A program made the position numbers and the translations under genes. The notes beneath the pieces are model-generated. The model searched no databases, was not told the origin of the DNA, and worked only from the letters and a program-made list of their open reading frames with translations. From Cycas panzhihuaensis (lineage: Eukaryota > Cycadophyta), in NCBI GenBank assembly GCA_023213395.1, contig CM041465.1:29891741-29955740 (forward strand): 64,000 bases of DNA, given 5' to 3'. This document shows, in pieces, positions 11,046 through 26,327 of the stretch. Numbering within the stretch: position 1 is the stretch's first letter; the number at the start of each line of letters is the position of its first letter.

Positions 11046-12958
11046 TATATGTGCCTAATTTGATGTTTTTTTTTAAGTTATTTTAGTAATTAGAGGCTTG
11101 TTTACTTAGATTTCTTTAAGTTCTTATCAAATATCTAAATCTTGCAGAGTATTAAAGTAAAATATAGTTAATTCTAATCGTTTACAATCTCATGCAGTAG
11201 TCTCTATACTCATACGGGGTTTGACTCCTAGTTGCTAAAGGAAAATGAATGAAAAGCCAAATGTTTCATTCTCTACAACCCTAATATTGGTTGTTTCTCT
11301 TTTTTAAAGCTTTATCTATGCTTCTAGTAGCCCTACACCCACTTATACAGTCTCTTAGAAGAGTTTTAATGTGATTTCAAACAGTTTCAAGCTTAGTTTT
11401 GCTTAGTTGGGCCAACGTAGACCCTTGAACTTTGGTGGCTCTGTTCTCTTTTATACGTGATCCATTTTCAAGAATTCCACTTCTACTAGGTCCCTCTTTT
11501 CATTATATCCCTTTCTGTACAATTTTGTTACAATCTGAGGCCATTTGATCCCATGTTAGGACTCACACCTCTTCACATGTCACTCTCTTCATGCAATGGT
11601 CACAAGTTTTTTCATCAAAAATCTTTTAATTTTTCATTATGATTCAACTTTAGATATTTAAATTAAGTTAAATTTAATTTTTGGTTAAAATCTAGGCCTT
11701 TAGCCCCTAAATTTAGTTGCGTTAAGTCATTATATAACCCTCTTTTAACTTAAAATGGTGGATTCCAAAGAAGATTAAACTATATTTAACTCTTTTTGCA
11801 TAATCAAAAATTATTTAGTTATTTTTGATAAATTTTTAAGTCCATAAGCCCCCTAGCTACATTAGCAGGTGGTTATGTGCATCTAACAGTTGAACAGGGG
11901 CTAATTTTAGAGGGGTCTTAACCCTATCCTCACTTTGATTTTTAGCATAAAAAGGTACTTACACTATTTCAACCATATCTCCACAACTATACATCTGATT
12001 TGTGAACCATCTAGACTATTGAAAAGTAGATTTAGAGCTCTATAGCTTAGAATCAAATTGAGCTAGATTTGGAGCTAATTTATTAGAGATATTAGCTACT
12101 TAATTTGGCCTTTTTTATTAAGATTTTTTAGCCTTATTTCTCAAGTTTTAAAGGCTTATTTCATTTTCTTTGAAGTTCTTTTACTAGTTTAGGATTTAAT
12201 TTTGATTTTTGAGGATAATTAGTGCATAGTATTGTTTCTTATGTAGGTGTTGTTCTTGGGAGGTTGATAAAGTTTACTCTTGAGCTTAGCCCATTAAAGA
12301 GCTTTCTAAACCTAATTTTTTCCTTTTAATTTAATTTATTTTATCTTCATTTCATTTATTGCTTAAAAAGAAATCTCTTGGTTATAAAAAACTCATATTA
12401 GAAATCAATTTCTTACATTAAAAAGATAACTCTCAAATTGAATCCCTTTTTCTAGCCTTACAAGGGGAATGATTAAGACCCATGAAGTTACACCTCATAT
12501 ACGCCATTGGTGTACTCTATGTTATTAAGGAAACCATTAGTTATTAGGTGTATTAGGTAGCATGATAAGGTGGATTCTCTTTTCTTTTGGAGTTTAGAGA
12601 CCAGGCTAGATCTAGAGGGGTGAGTGCTTTGGTTAATAAGTTCTCACTACTAAATCTGTCATTAGGCATAAGTCTAGCCTGGGTGGGGAAACAAATTAGG
12701 GGGCTCTTAAGACCTTCTTTATAGCCTATTTACTGAGGTATAGTGACCTTTTGAACTCACGTACTGGTATATCGAGTCCCTAGTTTACCACTTATAAGTA
12801 GGCACCACTAAACAAGATAGTAACTAAGAACTTTCCTAGAGAGACTTGGCCTTAGAATTCTAGATTAGAAGCCACTTAGGTATATTAGTACCTTATTATA
12901 TAAAGAATTTAAAGACAAAAAAAAAAAATATAAAAACCTTTCAAATATAGCATAAAAA
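11046..12958 (+). other. Long leader of Copia B, shared with the element at 59437-64000
   Basis: About 1.9 kb with no recognised coding frame. Many blocks recur in the same order in the leader of the second family member. For example gaccaggctaga near 12600 matches 63731, ggcataagtctagc/agcataagtctagc near 12665 matches 63797, and the closing aattctagattag/aactctagattag near 12857 matches 63990. Ordered conservation over so long a non-coding stretch suggests a functional leader or a lost upstream reading frame. Confidence 0.65.
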
Positions 12959-14290
12959 ATGCTCCTCTCAAACACCATTAAACTCAACGACATAAATAAC
13001 TTTATACCATGGAAGAAGTAAGTTAAAAACTTATTCATCATGAATGAATTTTGGGCCTATGTTAATAGGGACATACTCCTTCTTGTACCTACATAAGACC
13101 CTAATGAATACACTAAAATAATCATACCATATCATGCAGCCTTAGTAAACTTCAAAGCTAAGGATAACATTGCATTATCCTTTCTCCACTTGGTAGTTAA
13201 AGACTAAATAGATCAAAATATTGAAATTGCCTAAATATCTCATAAGGCATAAAGCATACTTTGTGCCCTCTATGAGAGAAAAGATGAATCTAGATGTTTA
13301 ACACTCAAAATCCATCTATTTTCTATGCCTTTTGCCAAAAATATTACCAACCATTTGACCAAAGTTAAAATAATTAGAAACTAGTTGATTATCCTTGGTG
13401 AGCCACTTTCTAACCATGACTTAATTTCTAACATCATTAACATTCTACCTATTTAATACAACTCCTCTATATCCAAGTTACATGATAATTACTCCAAGAT
13501 GAACATTCTAACTTTTGAGGGGATCTTACTTTGAGAGGAGAATATACTCAACCAATAAGGGGTGATATTAACATCTAACTCAACTTTTGCCTTTGTAGCC
13601 TAAAACTTAAAAAAATATAAGATTATTAATAAAGTAGCTTAATAGATTAGTTAGTAATAAGACCTAGCTCAACACTTAGACTCTTTCTTCATATCATAAG
13701 AGTCACATCATCAACCAACTCAGTAGCAACTTATTGGTACATCCTCCTCCTCTTATCCTACCTAGTAGTCTCAATAGTCTTAACATCAACCATAGGGACA
13801 ATCTCAAAAGAATCAATAGAGCAAACTAAATGTTACCTTTGTCTATTATGGCAAAACTAGACATCTAGCTATTGAATGTAGGAGACTTTAGAATAACTTA
13901 CAACTCTTATAGAACCAAGGGAGCCAAGCATATAGGCCATATTATCAATAGTCAAACCCTATTTATCAACAAGAAGCACCATTATACCATCAAGGAGGTC
14001 CTAGTTATACTTAACAAAGACAAGGAGTCTCTTATCAATAAGGAGGACCATGCCTTCCTAAAGGACCCCCCCCCCCCCCCTTTCCATAATAAGGAAGCCA
14101 TCTTTTTTAATAAAGAGGCTATTAATATCAATAAAGTGGTCCTATTCAATAATAAGGAGGCCCTTTCTACCTACAAAGGGGGCCATCATACTAACCTCAA
14201 GGCCAATTCTACCAAAAAAATTAGAATCCAAGATCCACCCAAGGATAAAGGCCTTATAATAGGCAACAATTTTTAAACATAAATTAAAGG
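12959..14290 (+). pseudogene. Copia B gag remnant
   Basis: The start MLLSNTIKLNDINNFIPWKK (about 12960) and later FEGILL are typical of Copia gag (UBN2 type). The zinc knuckle near 13832 keeps CX2C (CYLC) in one frame and the YYGKTRHLAIEC half in the next, so one frameshift splits it. The downstream open frame 13872-14276 is a repetitive Asn/Lys-rich tail with repeated NKEA/INKE blocks and a short poly-Pro run encoded by 16 consecutive C. Confidence 0.7.
13968..14190 (+). repeat. Degenerate minisatellite and C16 run in the gag tail
   Basis: An imperfect unit built on aayaaggaggcc / aataaagaggc recurs roughly every 24-30 bases. Within it lies an uninterrupted run of 16 C (14063-14078), unusual in this AT-rich sequence. 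Confidence 0.65.
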
Positions 14291-14389
14291 AACCAGTAGA
14301 ATAATCAACAACAAGGAGGCAATATAGGAGATAGTTAGGACTCCTCTTCCTATAGCCTATTCTTTGTAGTACTTTCTTCACAACTTAAT

Positions 14390-17300
14390 AAGACTACATG
14401 GCTCCTTGATTCTGGTATAATGAGACATATGATGGGTTTAAAAAAAATGTTGGAAGAGACCCAACCAATCAATACTCAAAATGTCACATTTAGGGATAAA
14501 TTAACATACAACATAACCAAAATTGGTAGGGTACAAATAACATTGAAGGACTCCAATATTAAACACCACATAAACAATGTTTTCCTTGTACCTAGTATGA
14601 AGATGAACCTGCTTTTTATTAGCTAAATAGATAAGAAGAACTTAGATATCCTCTTTAGCTAAGGTATTTAAAAAATTACAGACCATGCAATAGGTAGACC
14701 TATGGCCACAAGATATGAAGATGGTAGCTTATACAGATGGAGTCTCCCTTACCACTACTTCTTGAAATGAATGTGGTTCAATGGCCAACATAATTCAGTC
14801 TGATAAGAGAAAGGATGTAATTGATGAAGAGTCCCCTTACATACAAGAACGTGAAGAATGTTCCTATTCAAAGGATGATGTCATTACAAATAGCTCCAAA
14901 GACCACTTATGACATCAATGCCTAGGTCATTCAAACATGAAAAACTTGAATCTTATATCTAGGTTGAAAATGATATATGACCTACCTAAAATCAAGAGAT
15001 ACCATAACATATGTGAGGCCTGCATAAAGGGAAAGTAACAAAGAGAAAAATTCCCTTCTAAAAACACATAGAGAGCTTCATAACTATTAGAGTTGGTCCA
15101 CTCAAATATTTGTGGCTCTACGTCTATCCAATCTCCCAATGCAAGCTAGTATTTCATCACCTTCATAGATGACTTCTCAAGGAAAACGTGGGTTTATTTC
15201 TTGAGAAACAAGTATCAAGCCCTAGACAAATTTAAATAGTTCAAAGCTGCTATAGAAAATAAAGGTGGAATGATAATCAAGATCCTTATATCTGATAATG
15301 GTGGTGAGTACATTTCAAATAAGTTCAATAACTTTTATAAGGAACATGGTATCTAACGTCAATTATTTGCTCCTCACATACCCTAGCAAAACGGTGTAGC
15401 TAAAAGGATGAATCAGACATTGATCAACAAAGGAAAAGTCATGCTTAGTATTACTAACCTTGCCACCAAATTTTGGTCCAATGCCATTGCCACTACTACT
15501 TACCTAACTAATATAAGCCCCACAGTTGCAATTAGGAATATTGCTCTCAAAGAAGCTTGGTCAAGTCAGAAACCATCTATAACACACTTGAATATATTTG
15601 GATGCATGGTATATAAATATGTCCTAAAGGATAATAGAAAGAAACTTAATGACAAGAGCCTAAAGTGCATATTCCTTGGCTATATATCTGGTTGTAAAGC
15701 CTATAAAGTATTTGACATAGTTGGCAACCAAGATTACATGATACAGGATGTAATATTTGGCAAAAAATCACAGGAACAAATACCTCCTCAACCTCAAATT
15801 ATAATAGTAGATAAAGTTGGTGTATCACAAATAACTCTTGGATAAATTTTGGAGCCACCATCACTAGCCTCCCCTCCTACACTCCACATATGTCATCAAT
15901 TCTAATAACATCTTCATTATCCACTCAAGTAAACATAACCTTCCCTCTTATTTTAGTTGATGACCTTCAAGTGGAAGAGACTAGCTTTCAGACACCTCCT
16001 AAGTAGGCACAACAGTTCTTAAAGGATGCTCCTCCTCCTCCCATAGTTACAAAAAGGTCATCTAAGATGAGACACTTCACAAAGTTTACTCTCATAGCAC
16101 GTGTTATTGAAACAATTGAGCCTTCCATGTTTAAAGAGGCAGTTAAAGACCAAATGTGGGAAGTAGTTATGGATGAAGAGATGAATTCCATCTTAAAAAA
16201 TGACACTTGGGAGCTAACTGAATTTCCACCTGGAAAGAAAGTAATTGACTATAGATAGTTGTACAAGATAAAGTTCCATGTAGGTAGCACTGTAAAGCAT
16301 CATAAAGATCGCCTTATCGCAAGAGGTTTCAAACAGCACGAAGAAATTAATTATGATAAGACCTTTGCACTAATAGCCAACATGACTACATTCCATTTAG
16401 TTATGTCCCTAATAGCCTAATTTAGATGGCATATTTACCAAATGGATGTGAAAAGTGCTTTCTTCAATGGAGAGCTTAAATAAGAGGTTTTCTTAAAACA
16501 ACCCCTAGGCTATGTTATTCTAGGATAAGAACACTTAGTTTATAGACTCAAGAAAGCCCTTTATGAACTCAAATAGGTACCATGTGCCTAATATGCAAAG
16601 ATAGATGCCTTTCTCATATAGTATGGATTTACTCGTTCACCCTCTAACCCAGATCTCTACATTCGAGTTAGAGATAATTTGATCATCATCATTGTTCTCT
16701 ATGCAGATGATCTTACTATCACTGGAAACAATACTGATGGAATTTCTTAGCTTCAATCATAATTAAAGAGAAACTTTGAGATGGCTGACCTTGGACTGCT
16801 CCACTACTTCCTTGGAATAGAAACATGACACATCTTCCTAACCCAAACTAAGTATGCTAATGAGATCTTGAAAAGATTTAAGATGACAAAATATAATCCT
16901 ACACTAATTCCCATGGAGACATGAACCAAGCTAAACCTAGATGACTAAAGAAAGCCTTTCAATCCCACTTTGTACTAGAAGTTAGTTGGGAGTCTCATCT
17001 ATCTCACTCAAAGTCATCTAGACATCTCATATGTAGTAGAGATTCACTCCAGGTAGATGTCACAACCAAAATAATCTCATTAGAAAGCTACCACTAGGAT
17101 CCTCAAGTATATCTATGGCACGCATCAGTTTGGCCTTGAGTATAACAAGACTGACTCACCTATTCTATAGGGATATATAAATACTGATTAGGTTGGTTGC
17201 TAGCATCTATAATCTCATGGAGTTATAAGAAGTAGTCTAATATCTCCCTCTCCTCCATTGAAGCAAAATATAAAGTAGTTGTTTATGCAACAACTGAGTT

Positions 17301-17565
17301 GATTTGGCTTAGAAGGATTCTCATTGAATTTGAACTTCAATAATATATACCTACCATCCTTTACTATGGCAATCAAAGTGTGTCAAAGATGACAAAGAAT
17401 CATGTATTCCATACTAAAACCAAGCACATTGAGGTCCATCATCACTTCATTCATGGGCATATCCAGAATAGGGAAGTTGATCTTGTCTACTATCCTATTG
17501 AAGACTAGGCCACTGACATCTTCACTAAAGCACTTGGTAAACTAAAGTTTGAATGGTTTAGACAT
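14390..17565 (+). pseudogene. Copia B pol remnant: protease, integrase, RT, RNase H
   Basis: Protease: WLLDSGIMRHMMG near 14400 retains the catalytic DSG. GAG-pre-integrase lies at about 14910 (HQCLGHSNMKNL, later CEACIKGK). Integrase: FITFIDDFSRKTWVYFL (about 15152), SDNGGEY (about 15293), and QNGVAKRMNQT near 15389, where the third acidic residue (normally Glu) is Lys. RT: KDRLIARGFKQHEEINYDKTF, QMDVKSAFFNGELK, and a YADD catalytic block near 16700. RNase H: SSIEAKYKVV near 17256 to ATDIFTKALGKLKF near 17510. Several stops stand where Gln or Trp codons are expected, for example 16574 (Q) and 16589 (W). Confidence 0.85.
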
Positions 17566-17607
17566 GACCTCAGCATCTGAAGAAATGAAGTTGTTATTAA
17601 GCGAGGG

Positions 17608-17807
17608 TGTTAAAACTAACTAAAAGTACCTTCATTCCTTATATCTTTATAATTTTATGTATATGTTATATTAGGGACCCTTGATGTAATCTAATCATAT
17701 TTGATATTGAGTTTGGTTATGCCTCATACTCCTTTGATTATTTCAACTAATTTTCTTAATATTTATTGATCAATTCATATGTATTGAAGATTTTGATATT
17801 CTTAATA
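17608..17807 (+). repeat. 3' LTR of Copia B, internally deleted
   Basis: Starts TGTTAAAACTAAC just after the purine stretch gcgagggtg. It matches the 5' LTR up to about 17710 and again from about 17730. The middle (about 185 bp) is missing. It ends ATTCTTAATA, followed by the GGAAT target duplication. Confidence 0.85.
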
Positions 17808-17983
17808 GGAATTGGCTAGCCAACTATTGCCTAAAATGGTCAAAGGCAACAAACTCAAACCTTATCACTATTAGGGTAAGGCAAATTTTTAGAAGAATCA
17901 ACTACTCATACCATAACATATTACTTGAAGTTAAAGATGGCCTCGGTTGTCTTAATATCAAGAATTAGATACCATCCTAATCT

Positions 17984-20395
<2,412 letters not shown>

Positions 20396-23085
20396 GAATA
20401 TGTACTTAACTCATCCTTATCGCCCAAAGAAGAAATCTAGGAAATAGACATGACAAGTGGTAAGTCCAAGACAGAAGTAGAGTTAGTGGAAGAGACAACC
20501 CCACCACCACAACCGAGACAATATAGTGAGGGAACTTCTCAAGTAGAGGAAAATACAATAGATAAAATTTAATAAATAAAGACATAGCTGGATGAACTTA
20601 TGGGAGAGGCAAGGCAACAATGATAATAAATCACAAAATTACAAAAAACTTTAAAAGACAAAACATTGGAGGTAGAAAATATTATGAAGAATGATGAGGA
20701 AATGATGGAGGAAGCATAAAAGAAGGATATGCAAATTGGAGAGCTATAGAAGCAACTCAAGAGAAGAAATAGGGGAAGGTAACCTACCATTGATTTTTTT
20801 TTTTTTTTTGACAAAGTAATAGCCTAGATTTTCATGAAATTAAGCAATGATTCTCAAAATATTTTTTAAACTACCAAATAGATGTATATAGATAAATTGT
20901 GGGAATGGTTAAGGTCATTTCCAAGAATGACTTTGATAGAAGCTTTAGTGTAAAATTAATATAAGTGAGTGAAAAATCAATGAAGAATACTTGTGAAATG
21001 GTTTTGAAATAGTTTTGGAATATCTAGGATAGTTGTAGGTCAAATAACAAGCTCTTGGGATATGGTTCTGTTCATACGACAAGATGATTCTAGAATGGTT
21101 CTAATAGTAGTAAGCAATTTTAGAATTGTGAATGCTTTATAGGGGACAATTCTACACCAAAGATTCTAAAGATTGATCATATGGACATGTAAAGAGCCTC
21201 TTGATTATCATTAATTGAAGTTTTATATTTTGAAAAGTTAAAAGATATTATTATAAAGTTATACTCTTTCAAGTTTTTGGCTATGTAAAAGGGTATAAAT
21301 AGTTCATTTCTCTTGTTAGTTCAATGGTAAGAACTAAAAAATGAAAGTAATATAATGATATAACAAGTGTATGTAGTGTTGATGTCATGTATTTTGTATG
21401 ATTGATGATTGGTTACTTGTGTGATTAGTGAGAATGTTGTATATATGATGAATGTTGCAAAGTTACTATATATGTTGTAAATGTCCTAAGTGTAGCTAAT
21501 ATTAAAGAGTAATAGGACATGAAATGACTACATTATTGAGTGGTTTCAAAACATTAGCAAGCTTAATTATAATCAATAATAGGAGTCATCCATCACCTGA
21601 TAGTTTGTAATTTATGTACTTATATAATAACCTTGTATCCACCTTGTATCCACCTATTCATGTCAACTTTGCTTATTAAGAAATAGTCAACAACTTGCAT
21701 ACTTATATGACAACCTTACATCCACCTATTTACATTGACTTTGCTTATCAAGGAAATTCATCATCCTTTTATGACATTCAATAACAAGTAATCTTTGCCT
21801 TACAATCATTTTTAGGTGTACTTGAGTGACATTGATAGAAGTAACATATATTAATTAAGTCCAATCGAATGTTATTGACATAAGTTTGAATTCTAGTTTA
21901 TCAACATTAGCATAAGCCAATATATGATATGGTCAAATGATATTTATATATGTCAAGATAATATGCCATGATTTCAAATCTAATCAAACAATGCTAATGG
22001 AGTTGATATGTCTTCTATAACTTAATGCATTTTAAATCTTATTCTCTTTCCCTTTATTATGCTTTATGTCAAAGCCATACTTAATAATTCCACCTAACTT
22101 CCTTACTTCACTTAACTATGGCTATGTATAGAGATACTTTAGCCTATCATGGTCAATTCCTAGTTTAAACCTTCTACCCAATAAATAATGTCTCCACATC
22201 TTTATTAGTCTAATGATGGTTCTTTAGGTTTTCTAAGTAACCAAGAAGGTTGGTTAGAAGGCAAAGGTTAGAAACACTTTGATTATTGGAGTTGAATCAG
22301 TAGTGAGTGTCTAATAAATCTAATGAGTGCCTTATACCTTCCATAGCTACGTTGAGCAATTGATATTCCTAAGTTCATCAAGGAATCAATATCCCTTTGT
22401 TTGCTAATGATCTGATATTGGATAGAGATGGTACTATATAGTTCGATCACTTCACTTCATGAATAGTATAAAATCCATATGTTACTCATTGCACTCCCAT
22501 ATTAGCTTAGTAAAGAAGCAGCTTTTCTAACCCTTGTCTTAGATGAATTAGGTGATGATTCTAATATATACTTAATCTTTCTAACTGGATTGGATCTAAA
22601 TGCCATAGTAACTATGAATTAGCAATTATATCCTTGTATGTGATCCATAATGATCAAGCCCTAATCTTAATTAATAGGGAACATCCCAATCCATAGGGAT
22701 CTAAACTAGATCTCTATTGTAGGATCTACAATATTCTATTGCTTCTATGATCATTATCTTAGATAAATCAGGTGATGATTCTAATATATGCTTGATCTTT
22801 CTAATTGGATTTGATCTAAATATCATAGCAATTATAAATTAACAATTAGATCCTTGATCCTAAAGGATGTGAATAGGTATAGTGATCAGGTCCTGATCTT
22901 GATTGCTACAATAGAGATCTAATAGTAGCCATGCCTTATTTATAGTATAGGGCCTAATTTGAAAAAAAAAAAAAAAGAGTTTCAACTAATCCTAATTATA
23001 GTTCACCCCTTCACAAAATTTTCATAGTGCACCCTTCTTTAATAATTTTCATCCCTTATAGTTCACCCTCTGTTAATCACACAAT
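20396..23085. other. Unassigned AT-rich sequence
   Basis: The first 400 bases on the plus strand give a charged, Glu/Lys/Gln-rich reading with stops (for example VELVEETTPPPQPRQYSEG near 20478) that resembles a retroelement gag spacer, but no domain is certain. A T run lies near 20796-20809. 20830-22500 shows nothing I can name. It contains the direct duplication listed next. Confidence 0.5.
22528..22860 (+). repeat. Direct duplication, copies about 219 bp apart
   Basis: The copy at about 22528-22640 (starting near cttagatgaattaggtgatg) recurs at about 22747-22860 (cttagataaatcaggtgatg). Long shared blocks include gattctaatatat and gatctaaat..catag. The copies are diverged. Confidence 0.75.
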
Positions 23086-24337
23086 ATAATTTCACACTAC
23101 AGTGTGATCTTGCTTTTCTTCGCTCTATATTATTATAGCATTCTTGAATTATATTCCATGATCTTTTAGTTTATATAACTCATAAAAAATGACCTTCCTA
23201 TTCTACATAAGCATTCCTCTAATGCCTTTCTAATATGTATTAATATATATCACATAGTCCACATCAAGGTCTAATAAAGTGAAATGCACCAAATACAAAT
23301 AATCTTTTTAACTATTAGAATCTCTCTTCGCATATATTACTTTATTCAAATTTTGACCCATTATTTTGCAAAGAGGAAATCGAATATATAATTTTGTAGA
23401 ATGCTTTAACATACTGTGAATAGTAATGCTAAAATCCCATAAAGCTTTTCATCTCAAAAATATTTTTTAGCGTAGGTTATTACATGAAAGCCTTTATCTT
23501 TAAAGGATCTATAAAGATGCCTTCTGTAAATATTATATGACCTTAATATTGCACATACTTATAATAAAACTTATATTTACTCTTTTCGATATCTAGCTTT
23601 TATTCCCTTAAGAGATGGAAGACCATCCTTAGACACTTGTAATATTCTCCCTTCAATAAAGATTAAATTGAAATTTCATCTAGAAAAATAAAGATAAAGT
23701 TATATGGATATGATTAAAACACACTATAGAATGAATGGGAATACCATGAAATTATAATTCTAGCATTAGGTGTGAAATGTTATTTTATGAGTATTCCCAT
23801 CTTTGATTCAAATTTAATAATAGCCCAACCTTAGGTTAATTTTTTTAAATACCTTATTTCCATTCACCTGGTTAAATAAATTATCAATATTTGGGAGAGA
23901 ATATTTATTCTTTGCCATTATATTGTTCAATTATCTATAGTTAATACATAATCATAATGTTTTATCCTCCTCCTCCATGGATATAACAAATGCTCTTCAT
24001 GGTAATATATTGGGTTAAATAAATCCCTTATCCAACAATTCTTGCAATAGTATTCAACTCTAGTAGTTTTGTATAGTCGTATAATAATGCTCCTAAAACC
24101 AATTAAATAACATAGTTGAGTTGTCACTTAAGTGGAAAATATATTAATTCATCTAGGAATACATCAAAGAATTCATGTAATAATAAGTAAACTTCTATAT
24201 TAAGGATCTTTCACTGACTTCTGCTACTAATATAGGTTGTATAGACTTGACAATCCCTATATAGCCTCTTCCTAATTTGCATAGCTAAAATCTATATAAT
24301 AAATATGGATTTATTTCCGTGATGTATAAGTCTATGA
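23086..24337 (-). pseudogene. Gypsy H reverse transcriptase and RNase H remnant
   Basis: On the minus strand the RT starts near 24010-23940 with a block close to YRxLNxxxxKNKYxLPxIDxLF (seen as [21 protein letters not shown]). It continues with [14 protein letters not shown] (about 23850), a degraded F-L-D-E region near 23680, and a SKDGLPSLKGIKARYRK block near 23620. RNase H follows near 23230-23090 (GMLM, KVIFYELYKLKDH). This is Ty3/Gypsy order. Many stops are present. It belongs with the minus-strand protease and gag pieces at 30251-31932 and 39414-40769, from which insertions G and F separate it. Confidence 0.75.
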
Positions 24338-24935
24338 TGCAAAAGCATCTAGAACTTTATTATATCTCCATCTATTTTTTACTTTTTAATTATTTTACTC
24401 TAAATTTTAGGGTCTATTGATTGAAGCATAACTTTTGACTTAGTGATCAGAAGTCAGTCCTTCCAACACCAAATCGAAGGTCTACCTAAGAAGAATAAGT
24501 GAAAATAGCCTAAGATAAGGCTTAATTCCCATTATATGCCCATTTTTTACCTACCAAAAAATGCTCTGAAAATGCTAAAAAATTAAGATTTATTTTGTAT
24601 GTCTAAAAATAGTTGTTAATTTTATACTAGTTTTCATTTTTATGTAATGATCCTTAGTAGTCTAGATTTTCTTAGTAGGAATTAATTTATAAATATGGAA
24701 TTACATAGTATTTTATATAATTGAGGAGTTTTTATAGTTAGAATTAGAATTTTTTAGACTTCCTTCTTTATATAATTTTAGATTACCTTTTAGTAGATTT
24801 GAATGGAATGGAATGGAATTCGAAATAAAATGATTCTCCATATCTTTTAAACTTTTTCTTTGGCTCTTTCTTGTTTTTAAGTTTGTGCATATGAGATAGA
24901 ATCTTTTCCTTATAGGCTACCTTCATAATCTAATA
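24338..24935 (+). repeat. 5' LTR of Gypsy G
   Basis: Begins TGCAAAAGCATCTAGA, matching TGTAGGAGCATCTAGA of the 3' LTR, and stays alignable to ttcataatctaa at its end. It carries about 40 extra bases near 24535-24580 relative to the 3' LTR. The right limit is approximate because the junction with the primer site is deleted. Confidence 0.8.
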
Positions 24936-24984
24936 TCAAAGCATAGTTTAGCTCTAGGGTTAAATAAAGAAATCATAAAAGTTT

Positions 24985-26130
24985 GAGGTATTGTAGTGGA
25001 TAGTTATTGAAGAGACTATATAGGTTATAGAGTATTCCTATTAAAAGGATAAGGAAGTACTCATTAGGCTTAGGAGCCTTGCAAAAATCTTACAAAAGAT
25101 GTTTTGGAATCCAAAGTGGTTAGATAAAGAGAAAAGTAGTCAAAATTAGAACAAAGAGGCGGAAGTGTAAACTATGCTAAAATGATCAGAAACTTGTAGG
25201 AGTTACAGAGGAGAAAGGAATAACTTACTACCATAGTACTAAGACAAAGGCATGAAGGAAATACTAGTGAAGAAGAAGGATTAAGTGATTATGGTGTAAT
25301 ATTCAAAGAGGATAGAATCAAGATTAACATTCCACACTACCTAAGGAGTTTAAAACTAGAGGAGTTAGTAGATTGGCTAAATGCCATGGAGAAGTTCTTT
25401 GAATAGAAAAGAATAATTGAAGAAAAAAAGATAAAGTTTGCATGCATGAAATTAGAAGCACATGCAACTATTTGGTGGGATTACTTACAAAAGGAGAGGG
25501 TAAAGAAAGGCAAAGAAAAGATCAAAACATGGACTAAAATAGTAAAGAAGTTGAAAGAGAAGTTTCTACTAATTTACTATTATCAAACTCTTTTCAGAAA
25601 GTTCCATAACTTAAAGTAGAATAAAATGATAATACAAGACTACATTGATAAGTTCTATAAGCTTTCTATTTATGTGGAACATAAGGAGACAAATGAACAA
25701 GTTGCTACAAGGTATGTAAATAATATAAAGTTTTCAATTTAAGATGAACTTAGCATACATAGAGTTAAAATCATAGAAGATGCATATCAATTAATATTGA
25801 AGGTAGAAAAAAAGCAAAATAGGCATACTACTCGAAAGCCCTCTATGATGAGAAGTGGTTTATCACCTTTGGATAGAGGTAGAGGAGGAATCCCCTATAT
25901 GAGAGAGGAATCATCCAATAGAATGGAAAGAAAAGAAGTCAAGAGGTAGGGTAGAATGCAAGGAGGGTGAGGAGCTTAGAACCAACTTAAGGGAAGAGGA
26001 TTTTCAAGATCATAATGAGGTAGATGTTTTAGTGGTGGAAGAGGATGGAGGAGACCTTTTGTTAATTTCAGATGTGGGGAAGGACACAAGGCATTTGAAT
26101 GTCCTCGTCACCATGAGGAATAATCTAGAA
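24985..26130 (+). pseudogene. Gypsy G gag remnant
   Basis: A capsid-like region around 25320-25720 includes LEELVDWLNAMEKFFE-type and FHNLK-type blocks, as in the Ty3 Retrotrans_gag domain. A zinc knuckle near 26065 reads NFRCGEGHKAFECP: the first Cys of CX2CX4HX4C is Phe, the rest is intact. Stops interrupt the frame. Confidence 0.7.
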
Positions 26131-26327
26131 GGCAAGAAGGCCATCCAAGGCTAAACTTATCCCAAAATGAAGATGACAATGAAGAAGTCATAACAAATAA
26201 AGGTGAGAGCTTAATGCTTCAAAGAACCATGATAGTACATAGATGACAATGCATATAGGATAAAGGAAAGTCAAAGATAGATGATGATTCATGATTACAA
26301 AATAATACTTTTAGGATAAGATATACT

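Larger units (their letters stand above)
10649..17807 (+). mobile_element. Ty1/Copia retrotransposon B, structurally complete but coding-dead
   Basis: Bounded by LTRs (10649-11033 and 17608-17807) and the 5-bp duplication GGAAT. The primer-binding site at 11034-11045 matches TGGTATCAGAGC exactly. A leader of about 1.9 kb precedes gag, followed by protease, integrase, RT and RNase H in Copia order. The 3' LTR has lost about 185 bp relative to the 5' LTR. Stops are frequent throughout pol. A second family member starts at 59029. Confidence 0.92.

Noticed and set aside
24333-24337. A target duplication for Gypsy G
   Set aside because: TATGA on the left does not match TCCTT on the right. Despite clear LTRs no duplication can be claimed.
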